Source of the DNA: Acidobacteriota bacterium
GTDB taxonomy: Bacteria; Acidobacteriota; Terriglobia; Terriglobales; Acidobacteriaceae
Length of the DNA stretch: 6,396 nt
Assembly: GCA_021805265.1 (NCBI GenBank)
Contig: JAJZFR010000317.1
Span: 1-6,396 of the forward strand
Direction of reading: 5' to 3'
Part shown: one piece after another, positions 1-5,793 of the stretch
How the letters are laid out: each line of letters starts with the position of its first letter
Numbering within the stretch: the first letter of the stretch is position 1
Notes under the pieces: model-generated
The model's input: only the letters and a program-made list of their open reading frames with translations
Told to the model about the DNA's origin: nothing
Database searches by the model: none
Position numbers and translations under genes: made by a program

Positions 1-31
1 GAAGTTGTTTTTGGGGAGGGCTGTTGGGGGA

Positions 32-1549
32 TTACATGGGGGAGGTTTTTTTCGAGACGCCCCAGCGGTAGACGCACTCGACATAACCGAACTGGAGGTT
101 GCGATCGACGGGGTAGATGCCTCCGATGACGGATTTTCCCATGGCGTGGCCGTAGTAGAAGTTGACAGCGAGGTTGTGGGTGGTCTGCCAGTCGGCGGAG
201 ATGTCTGAGAAGGTGGCGAGTGAGCTTGCGTTGTTGCTTGGGCGACCGACGTATCCGAAGACCTTGTTGTCGAAGGCGCCGCCGCTGAGGTACCAGAGGT
301 CGCTGCTCGAGACAAGCTTGAGCCAGCGGAGGTCGGAGCGGATCTCGAGTTTTTTGGCTGGCCGGTCGATGATCTGGACGAAGGTGTCCTGGTTGTTCAT
401 GAGGTTGAAGAACGGTGTGCGCGCGTAGACGCGTGGGGTGGGGAGTATCTGGAAAAAGGTGTTGTGGTTGTTGTCAGAGGGGTTGTTGTCGCCGCTGCCG
501 CGGTAGTAACCAGCGCGGAGCCAGGGGGTAGAGGCGAGGTGGTTGAGCTGGTATCCGCCTTCGACGGCTACGGCATTGGCGGAGTCGGACTGCGCGCCCC
601 AGTTGCCGCTCTGGAGGACGCCCCAGGCCATGAAGTCGGCCTTGCCGTGGCCAGCCTGGAAGCTGGTAAGCAGGTCAGCGCCATAGGTTCCGAGGCGAAT
701 GTTATGGTGGTCGGCGGTGCGGACGGGGAGCGGGCGGTTGTCTGTCTTGAGGACGCCGGTGCGTCCGTCGTGATAGCCAATGCCGAAGACGCGCCAGAGG
801 AGGTGGTTGTTGGCCTGGAATCGGGAGTAGGCGAGGTACTGAATATCGACGTTGAGTTCGGGATTTCCGTTCATGTTGAAGACGCCCTGATCGGCACGTC
901 CGGCCATTGCGGTGACGTCCCAGGCACCCTGACCGTAGTGTGCGTCGATGCCGTCAAAGCTGCGCTGGGCGTTGGTGAATCCGAAGTTTCCGATGAGGCG
1001 CTGGGCGACGCGGTTGGTTTGGATCCAGGCGAGGTTGGAGTCTTTTGGCTGCATCTCCTGGCCCTCGAAGAACTCGAAGCGACCGAGACGGAGGGTTTTG
1101 TCCGGGCCGAAGTGGTAGCGGAGGTAGCCCTGTTTGAAGAAGGCTGCGGCGGGGTAGTTGTTGTTGCCGTTCGAGCCGTAATAGGTTCCGCCAAGGCCGA
1201 GTTGGCCCTGGGCGGCGTTCGAGGAGATGGAGTCAGTCGGCAGGCCGAGCATGGCGGGCTGAGCAAGCTCAAGCTGCCAGTCCCAGTGGTGGATGCGCTG
1301 GGAGAGGCTGAGGCGGAGGAGCGATTCGGTGTAGTCGTAGGTTTCAGAGTACGGCGGTGCTGCGAACCACTGCCAGGTATCGATACGGGTGCGGTCGTAG
1401 ACGTCGAAATGGATGGGCGAGCCGGAGTTGGCTGGCGAAGCGCTGTGAGCCTGGCTCTGCGCCCGAGAGGCGAGCGGCAAGGCAAGCAGTGCTGCGGACA
1501 ATGCGGCGGAGCGGAGAAGCTTCGAGAAATTATTCAAAATGGACCTCAC
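32..1549 (-). CDS. Outer-membrane beta-barrel porin, alginate-export-like family
   Basis: The protein has 505 residues if translation starts at the GTG at 1549. Residues 1-30 form a Sec signal peptide: basic N-terminus (K10, R13), hydrophobic core SAALSAALLALPLA, and a likely signal peptidase I site after SRA (A30). The rest is rich in aromatic, Asn and Gly residues in alternating strand-like patterns with no helical membrane segment, as in an outer-membrane barrel. Segments resembling the alginate-export (AlgE-like) family, recognised from memory, are RLGRFEFFEGQE (about 155-166) and RVAQRLIGNFGFTNAQRSFDG (about 181-201). The carried substrate cannot be inferred; members in soil bacteria need not handle alginate. 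The C-terminus ends YRWGVSKKTSPM, so the last aromatic strand residue lies several residues before the end, unlike classic barrels that end in F or W. The start is uncertain: the GTG has no visible ribosome site, whereas the in-frame TTG at 1537 has one. The mdh terminator upstream makes this a separate transcription unit. No terminator is visible in the 31 bases after the stop. Confidence 0.85.
   Translation of the reverse strand: MRSILNNFSKLLRSAALSAALLALPLASRAQSQAHSASPANSGSPIHFDVYDRTRIDTWQWFAAPPYSETYDYTESLLRLSLSQRIHHWDWQLELAQPAMLGLPTDSISSNAAQGQLGLGGTYYGSNGNNNYPAAAFFKQGYLRYHFGPDKTLRLGRFEFFEGQEMQPKDSNLAWIQTNRVAQRLIGNFGFTNAQRSFDGIDAHYGQGAWDVTAMAGRADQGVFNMNGNPELNVDIQYLAYSRFQANNHLLWRVFGIGYHDGRTGVLKTDNRPLPVRTADHHNIRLGTYGADLLTSFQAGHGKADFMAWGVLQSGNWGAQSDSANAVAVEGGYQLNHLASTPWLRAGYYRGSGDNNPSDNNHNTFFQILPTPRVYARTPFFNLMNNQDTFVQIIDRPAKKLEIRSDLRWLKLVSSSDLWYLSGGAFDNKVFGYVGRPSNNASSLATFSDISADWQTTHNLAVNFYYGHAMGKSVIGGIYPVDRNLQFGYVECVYRWGVSKKTSPM
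1544..1547 (-). promoter_or_regulatory. Candidate ribosome binding site favouring a TTG start for the porin
   Basis: On the minus strand GAGG is followed by six bases (TCCATT) and an in-frame TTG at 1537-1535. This would start the protein at LNNFSK, four residues shorter, with the signal peptide intact. The longer GTG start at 1549 has only CATACCTTTTGT before it, with no purine-rich site. The site overlaps the GTG codon, so the two starts are alternatives. Confidence 0.4.
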
Positions 1550-2032
1550 ACAAAAGGTATGGAATTCGGTTCCGGTGGCGTACGTTATCGAATGTTTTCC
1601 GAGACGCAGGTCCGTTTTGTGTACCTATCGGCGCAAGCGGCTGAAGCAACACCCTGACAAGAAAAAAGGATGGCGGCGGATCTCGAGCGTTCCGGAGTGT
1701 AGATCGGAGTAGATTGAGCGGGAAGCGAGACTGGGAACCGGTGCAACCAGGGACCGGCGGAGAATGCGAAGCCAGAACCGTTCACTCGCGAGCAATATCC
1801 TGCTGCATGTGGCCCGAGCGGCTTGGCGTCGGCGGCCTGATGTTTCGAGAATAACGTAATTCCTGGTATAGGCAAGATATTTTTTGGAAGCGGGAATATG
1901 GATGGTTGCATGCTCGGATGAGTGTGCCGGAGTTGGGCAGCGGGAACAAGCAACCAAAGATGGAGGTGGGGTTCCACCGAAGGATGGGTTTGGCATGGCG
2001 CGCGGCGCGGAGGGATTTTTGCGCGGCACAGG
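1550..2032. other. Non-coding region between the mdh terminator and the porin
   Basis: About 480 bases have no convincing gene on either strand. The open frames crossing it (such as a 139-codon minus frame over 1625-2044) give Pro-, Ser- and Arg-rich translations with no recognisable domain, and one runs through the mdh terminator. The region must hold the porin's promoter if the terminator works. The most AT-rich stretch, about 1845-1890, contains a weak sigma70-like candidate (listed separately). A small perfect hairpin, GGTGG-GGTT-CCACC, lies at 1965-1978. I saw no tRNA, riboswitch or sRNA that I could name. Confidence 0.6.
1848..1875 (-). promoter_or_regulatory. Weak candidate sigma70-type promoter for the porin
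   Basis: On the minus strand, TTGCCT (1875-1870) and TATTCT (1853-1848) are separated by 16 bases. Each matches four of six consensus positions, in the most AT-rich part of an otherwise GC-rich intergenic stretch. If used for the porin it would give a leader of nearly 300 nt, which is long. Chance occurrence is quite possible. Confidence 0.22.
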
Positions 2033-2060
2033 AAAAAGGGCCATCGAGTGAGGATGGCCC
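2033..2060 (-). terminator. Rho-independent terminator of the icd-mdh unit
   Basis: Read on the minus strand, GGGCCATC and GATGGCCC form a perfect 8-bp stem around a 7-nt loop (CTCACTC), followed at once by TTTTTCC. It starts about 24 nt after the mdh stop codon, the usual position. On the plus strand the stem is followed by CGCAGG rather than a T-run, so it appears to act only in the mdh direction. Confidence 0.9.
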
Positions 2061-2083
2061 CGCAGGTTTGCAATGGGATGAAG

Positions 2084-3010
2084 TCAGACGCCGATGACGG
2101 CGCAGAGTTCCTTGACGGCGGCGGCGCTGCGCTTGAGGGCGGCGTCTTCGTCGGCTGTGAGCTTGATCTGGACGATCTGTTCGAGGCCTGCGGCACCGAG
2201 CTTGCAGGGAACGCCGATGTAGAAGCCTTCAATGCCGTATTCGCCCTGGAGGTAGACGGCGCAGGGAAGGATTTTTTTCTTGTCCTTGAGGATGGCCTCG
2301 ACCATTTCGACGGTGGCGGCGGAGGGTGCGTAGTAGGCGCTTCCGGTTTTGAGGTGTTTGACGATCTCTGCGCCGCCGTCGCGTGTGCGCTGGATGAGCG
2401 CGGCGAGGCGATCCTCGGGGATCAGCTCGGTGATGGGGATGCCGGCGACGGTCGAGTAGCGGGCGAGCGGGACCATGGTGTCGCCGTGGCCGCCGAGGAC
2501 GAAGGCGGTGACGTTTTCGACGCTGACGTTGAGTTCCTCGGCGATAAAGGTACGGAAGCGCGCCGAGTCGAGTACGCCAGCCATGCCGATGACGCGCTCG
2601 CGGTTGAAGCCGGATTGTTTGAAGGCGGCCTGAGCCATGGCGTCGAGGGGGTTGGAGACGATGATGAGAATGGCCTCGGGAGACTGGGCGACGACCTTCG
2701 AGACCACGTCGGACATGATCTTGTAGTTGGTGTGGAGCAGGTCGTCGCGGCTCATTCCTGGCTTGCGGGGCAGGCCAGCGGTGATGACAACGATGTCGGA
2801 GTTGGCGGTATCGGCGTAGTCGTTGGTGCCAGTGATGTGGACGTCGCGTTTCTCGATGGGCATGGCTTCGAGCAGGTCGAGCGCCTTGCCCTGGGGAATG
2901 CCCTCGGCGATGTCGATGAGGACGACGTCGGCGAGTTCCTTGGCGGCGATCCAGTGGGCGGCGGTAGCGCCGACGTTGCCTGCGCCTACGATGCTGACTT
3001 TTTTACGCAT
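2084..3010 (-). CDS. mdh: Malate dehydrogenase (NAD-dependent, LDH-like type)
   Basis: This cytosolic enzyme interconverts malate and oxaloacetate with NAD (EC 1.1.1.37), the last step of the TCA cycle. The 308-residue length fits the lactate-dehydrogenase-like bacterial MDH group. The Rossmann motif GAGNVG is at residues 9-14, and acidic D33 at the end of the second strand fits NAD rather than NADP. The substrate loop GLPRKPGMSR (79-88) has R82 where lactate dehydrogenases carry Gln, which marks malate specificity, and R88 as the mobile catalytic Arg. SNPLD (119-123), D148 and R151 in LDSARFR, and H175 in GGHGDTMVP complete the active site (D148-H175 relay). The ATG at 3010 follows AAAGGAGAACC, a good ribosome site. 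It lies 30 nt after icd with no terminator between, so the two are probably co-transcribed. A strong terminator follows. Nothing is truncated or odd. Confidence 0.97.
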   Translation of the reverse strand: MRKKVSIVGAGNVGATAAHWIAAKELADVVLIDIAEGIPQGKALDLLEAMPIEKRDVHITGTNDYADTANSDIVVITAGLPRKPGMSRDDLLHTNYKIMSDVVSKVVAQSPEAILIIVSNPLDAMAQAAFKQSGFNRERVIGMAGVLDSARFRTFIAEELNVSVENVTAFVLGGHGDTMVPLARYSTVAGIPITELIPEDRLAALIQRTRDGGAEIVKHLKTGSAYYAPSAATVEMVEAILKDKKKILPCAVYLQGEYGIEGFYIGVPCKLGAAGLEQIVQIKLTADEDAALKRSAAAVKELCAVIGV

Positions 3011-3040
3011 GGTTCTCCTTTGCGGCCCTGATCGGGGGGA

Positions 3041-4441
3041 TTACATGTTTTCAATGATGTGGGTGGCGAACTGGCTGGTGCCGACCTTGGTTGCGCCAGT
3101 GAGTTGTCGGGCAAAGTCGTAGGTTACGGTCTTCTGGACGACGGTTTTTTCGAGTGCGGTTTCGATGAGGTTTGCGGCCTCTTTCCAGCCGAGAAAATCG
3201 AGGAGCATGACGCCGGAGAGGATGACCGAGCCGGGGTTGATCATGTCCTTGTCGGCGTATTTGGGAGCGGTGCCGTGGGTGGCCTCGAAGACGGCGTAGC
3301 CGTCGCCGATGTTGGCTCCGGGAGCGATGCCGAGGCCGCCGACCTGGGCGGCGGCAGCGTCGGAGATGTAGTCTCCGTTGAGGTTGGTGGTGGCGAGTAC
3401 GCTGTAATCCTCGGGTCGGATGATGATCTGCTGGAAGATGGAGTCTGCGATGCGGTCGTTGACGAGGATTTTGTGCTTCCACTGGCCGTTGCCGTGGGTG
3501 GCGAGGATGGAGTCGAGAACGGCCTTGACCTCGGCGTAGACGGAGCTGCGGAACTCGTCGTTGGCGAACTCGAGGCCCGGCTCGATGAGGGCAGCGTTTT
3601 CCTCGACGGTGAGGCTGGGGTTGGCTTCGAGGTTGCCGAGGATCCAGCTTTCGCGCTCTGTGACGATCTGGTCGCGGAACTCGTCGGTCGCGACCTTGTA
3701 TCCCCACTCGCGGAAGGCACCTTCGGTGAACTTCTGGATGTTGCCTTTGTGAACTAGGGTGACGGTCTTGCGACCGCTTTCGAGAGCGAAGCGGATGGCG
3801 GCGCGGACGAGGCGGCTGGTGCCGAAGATGGAGATGGGCTTGATGCCGACGCCGGAGTCGGTGCGGACCTGTTTCTTGCCGCCCTTGAGCAGGTCGTTGT
3901 TGAGGAAGTCGATGAGGCGCGCGGCGTCTGGAGTGCCCTGGCGGAACTCGATGCCGGAGTAAACATCCTCGGTGTTTTCGCGGTAGAGGACGATGTCGAG
4001 CTTTTCCGGATGCTTTACGGGCGATGGGACGCCAGCGTAATACTTCACGGGGCGGACGCAGGAGTAGAGATCGAGTATCTGGCGGAGCGCGACGTTGAGC
4101 GAACGGATGCCGCCGCCGACGGGGGTGGTGAGGGGCCCTTTGATGGAGACGCGGAGGTCGCGCGCGGCAGCGACGGAGTCGTCCGGGAGCCAGGTGTGGA
4201 ACTGGCGGAAGGCTTTTTCTCCGGCGAAGATTTCAAACCACTTGATGGAGCGCTTGCCGGAGTATGCCTTTTGGACGGCGGCATCGAAGACGCGCTGGGA
4301 TGCCTTCCAGATGTCGCGGCCCGTGCCGTCTCCCTCGATGTAGGGGATGATGGGGTTGTCTGGAACCTGGAATGTGCCGTTGGAGTATTGGATTGCGGAG
4401 CCGTCCGCTGGGAGAGTGAGACCGTTGTAAGTAGATTGCAT
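3041..4441 (-). CDS. icd: NADP-dependent isocitrate dehydrogenase with a large central insert
   Basis: This enzyme oxidatively decarboxylates isocitrate to 2-oxoglutarate with NADP (EC 1.1.1.42) in the TCA cycle. The 466-residue protein aligns by eye with E. coli Icd (416 residues) from PDNPIIPYIEGDGTG (27-41) to the identical IENM end. Substrate and metal residues are present: S114, N116, R120, R130, R154, Y161, K232, D333, D357 and D361. S114 corresponds to E. coli S113, the AceK phosphorylation site. K394, Y395, Y441 and R445 match the E. coli NADP-specificity residues. About 48 extra residues lie between K232 and D333 (roughly 262-322, including TERESWILGN and THGNGQWK). They resemble the insert I recall from cyanobacterial Icd. 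I chose the ATG at 4441 because homology starts just after it and CCAGG lies 7 nt upstream. The open frame extends to 4702, but that extension has no Icd-like sequence and the ATG at 4486 lacks a ribosome site. First gene of the icd-mdh unit. Confidence 0.97.
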   Translation of the reverse strand: MQSTYNGLTLPADGSAIQYSNGTFQVPDNPIIPYIEGDGTGRDIWKASQRVFDAAVQKAYSGKRSIKWFEIFAGEKAFRQFHTWLPDDSVAAARDLRVSIKGPLTTPVGGGIRSLNVALRQILDLYSCVRPVKYYAGVPSPVKHPEKLDIVLYRENTEDVYSGIEFRQGTPDAARLIDFLNNDLLKGGKKQVRTDSGVGIKPISIFGTSRLVRAAIRFALESGRKTVTLVHKGNIQKFTEGAFREWGYKVATDEFRDQIVTERESWILGNLEANPSLTVEENAALIEPGLEFANDEFRSSVYAEVKAVLDSILATHGNGQWKHKILVNDRIADSIFQQIIIRPEDYSVLATTNLNGDYISDAAAAQVGGLGIAPGANIGDGYAVFEATHGTAPKYADKDMINPGSVILSGVMLLDFLGWKEAANLIETALEKTVVQKTVTYDFARQLTGATKVGTSQFATHIIENM

Positions 4442-4809
4442 TGCGTTGCCTGGTGTCCTTTCCGTGATTGCTTCGAGTCGGTTCATCCGATGGAAAACGG
4501 CTGGCGCAGGAAAGCGCCGGATCGGCCAGACTAGCAGGCCAAAAGTAGAGGCTAACACCGGGAAAATACAAGTGGCAATCGGTCGCAGGCAGTGGGCACG
4601 CGGGATGCGGCGCATTGCGGGACGTGCGGGCGTCCTGGCGCGCTTTGCCAGCTCTGCGGCGAGCGGATGAATGAGTGGTGAATTGGCAAACTGGAGAGCC
4701 AATGGAGCGGCGTGGGGCGGCTACGGATCGGATACACTGGAGCCTTGGAAAACTGCGGCCCGCGCGGGGAATGGGCGAGCCGGAGAGCTTGTGAGCGGAG
4801 AACGAGGCT
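4442..4809. other. Divergent intergenic region between icd and aguB
   Basis: These 368 bases must hold promoters for both the minus-strand icd-mdh unit and the plus-strand aguBA unit, and no gene is supported. On the minus strand a weak pair, TTGTAT (4571-4566) and TACTTT (4547-4542) with an 18-nt spacer, could serve icd. On the plus strand GATACACT (4731-4738) looks like a -10 element for aguB, but no -35 is visible at the right spacing. An inverted repeat TTGGC-N10-GCCAA at 4683-4702 could be an operator, though its arms are only 5 bp. The aguB ribosome site GGAG is at 4797-4800, 9 nt before the ATG. Confidence 0.6.
4501..4520 (-). other. Small hairpin in the icd leader
   Basis: CTGGCGC and GCGCCGG pair over 7 bp (one G-T) around AGGAAA, about 60 nt upstream of the icd start. 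On the minus strand the stem is followed by CCGTTTTCC, a poor U-tract. GCCAG at 4525-4529 could instead pair with CTGGC at 4501-4505, giving a mutually exclusive fold. In GC-rich DNA such stems arise often, so a role in regulation is only a possibility. Confidence 0.25.
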
Positions 4810-5793
4810 ATGTCTGGATTGGGGTCAGGATTGCAGTCGGGATTGCAGTCGGGATTGCGGAAGTCGAAGGCAGAGAAGTACCGGATTGCGCTGATACAGA
4901 TGAGCATGGGAGCGGATCCGGAGGCGAATCTGGAGCGGGCGGTCGAGCGCGTGCGCGAGGCGGCGCGGCTGGGGGCGAATGTGGTCTGCCTGCCGGAGCT
5001 GTTTCAGGCGCAGTACTTCTGCCAGCGCGAGGATACGAAGTTGTTCGATCTGGCCGAGGCGGTCCCAGGGCCGACGACGGAGCGGATAGCCTCGGTTGCG
5101 CGGGAGACGCGGACGGTGGTGATCGCTTCGCTGTTCGAGCGGCGGGCGGCGGGGCTGTATCACAACACGGCGGTGACCTTCGCGACGGATGGGTCGATTG
5201 CGGGTGTATATCGGAAGATGCACATTCCGGACGATCCGCTTTACTACGAGAAGTACTACTTTACGCCGGGGGATCTGGGATTTCAGGCGGTGGATACGGC
5301 GTTTGGTCGCATCGGGACGTTGGTGTGCTGGGACCAGTGGTATCCGGAGGGCGCGCGGTTGACGGCGCTGCAGGGCGCAGAGACGCTGTTTTATCCCACG
5401 GCGATCGGGTGGCATCCGGCAGAGAAGGCGGAGTTTGGCGTGGCGCAGTACGAAGCGTGGCAGACCATCCAGCGGTCCCACGCGATTGCCAACGGGGTGT
5501 ATGTGGCGGCGGTGAACCGGGTGGGCATGGAGCATGGCGATGTGCGCGGCGACCGTGCCGACGGCCCGGGACTGGAGTTCTGGGGCGGGTCGTTCCTCGC
5601 GGACCCGTTTGGGCGGGTGATCGCGAAGGCTTCGCACGATGCGGAGGAGATTCTGATGGCGGAGATCGATCCGGGGCTGATCGAAGAGACGCGGCGGAAC
5701 TGGCCGTTTCTGCGGGATCGGCGGATCGATGCCTATGGCGGGATTACCCAGCGGTTTCTGGACGGGCGCGGTTCCGGGCTGGAGCAGAAATAG
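4810..5793 (+). CDS. aguB: N-carbamoylputrescine amidase (nitrilase superfamily)
   Basis: This cytosolic enzyme hydrolyses N-carbamoylputrescine to putrescine, CO2 and ammonia (EC 3.5.1.53). The 327-residue protein is a full carbon-nitrogen hydrolase domain with the Glu-Lys-Cys triad visible: E63 in CLPELF, K136 in YRKMHIPD and C173 in LVCWDQWYPE. The YRKMHIPDDPLYYEKYYF stretch, the AIGWHP loop and the end RRNWPFLRDRRIDAYGG are typical of AguB rather than of other nitrilase-family amidases. The identity is reinforced by agmatine deiminase directly downstream. The ATG at 4810 has GGAG 9 nt upstream. The first 20 residues are unusual: four GLxx units (GLGS, GLQS, GLQS, GLRK) from a 12-bp DNA tandem repeat, before the conserved domain starts at YRIALIQM (24-31). 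This probably flexible extension is not part of the usual family core, and the protein is somewhat longer than the typical 290-300 residues. First gene of the aguBA operon, divergent from icd. Confidence 0.95.
   Translation: MSGLGSGLQSGLQSGLRKSKAEKYRIALIQMSMGADPEANLERAVERVREAARLGANVVCLPELFQAQYFCQREDTKLFDLAEAVPGPTTERIASVARETRTVVIASLFERRAAGLYHNTAVTFATDGSIAGVYRKMHIPDDPLYYEKYYFTPGDLGFQAVDTAFGRIGTLVCWDQWYPEGARLTALQGAETLFYPTAIGWHPAEKAEFGVAQYEAWQTIQRSHAIANGVYVAAVNRVGMEHGDVRGDRADGPGLEFWGGSFLADPFGRVIAKASHDAEEILMAEIDPGLIEETRRNWPFLRDRRIDAYGGITQRFLDGRGSGLEQK
4816..4863 (+). repeat. 12-bp in-frame tandem repeat at the 5' end of aguB
   Basis: Four consecutive 12-bp units each begin GGATTG: GGATTGGGGTCA, two identical copies of GGATTGCAGTCG, and GGATTGCGGAAG. 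The unit is four codons, so gaining or losing copies would keep the aguB frame and only change the length of the N-terminal GLxS tail. The two middle copies are exact, which suggests recent slippage. Confidence 0.9.
5781..5784 (+). promoter_or_regulatory. Ribosome binding site inside the aguB end that favours a GTG start for aguA
   Basis: GGAG lies 8 nt before GTG at 5793-5795, which overlaps the aguB TAG stop by one base (TAGTG) and is in frame with aguA. The alternative ATG at 5811 has only GGAAG with a 3-nt gap, too close for efficient initiation. The site therefore supports the GTG start and translational coupling. Confidence 0.55.

Noticed and set aside
464..1657. A 397-codon plus-strand open frame opposite the porin
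   Set aside because: Its translation is a low-complexity Val/Gly/Ala/Glu mix with no recognisable domain. It is the antisense shadow of a gene with a signal peptide and family motifs, as expected from codon bias in GC-rich DNA.
1625..2044. A 139-codon minus-strand frame as a possible small gene
   Set aside because: It starts within the mdh terminator region, has no visible ribosome site, and gives a Ser/Arg/Pro-rich sequence without any recognisable feature.
1922..3031. A 369-codon plus-strand open frame opposite mdh
   Set aside because: The translation is Asp/Gly/Val-rich without family resemblance, and it reads through the mdh terminator and the whole mdh gene, whose active-site residues are all intact on the other strand.
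26..3047. An exact 13-base repeat, GGGGGATTACATG, spanning the stop codons of both the porin (26-38) and icd (3035-3047)
   Set aside because: A 13-base match is not unlikely by chance in 6.4 kb, and both copies include coding bases plus a G-run. No flanking similarity extends it into an attachment site or mobile-element boundary.
4442..4702. An 87-residue N-terminal extension of Icd
   Set aside because: The open frame allows it, but the added residues do not resemble Icd, homology begins right after the ATG at 4441, and that ATG has an upstream AGG-type ribosome site.
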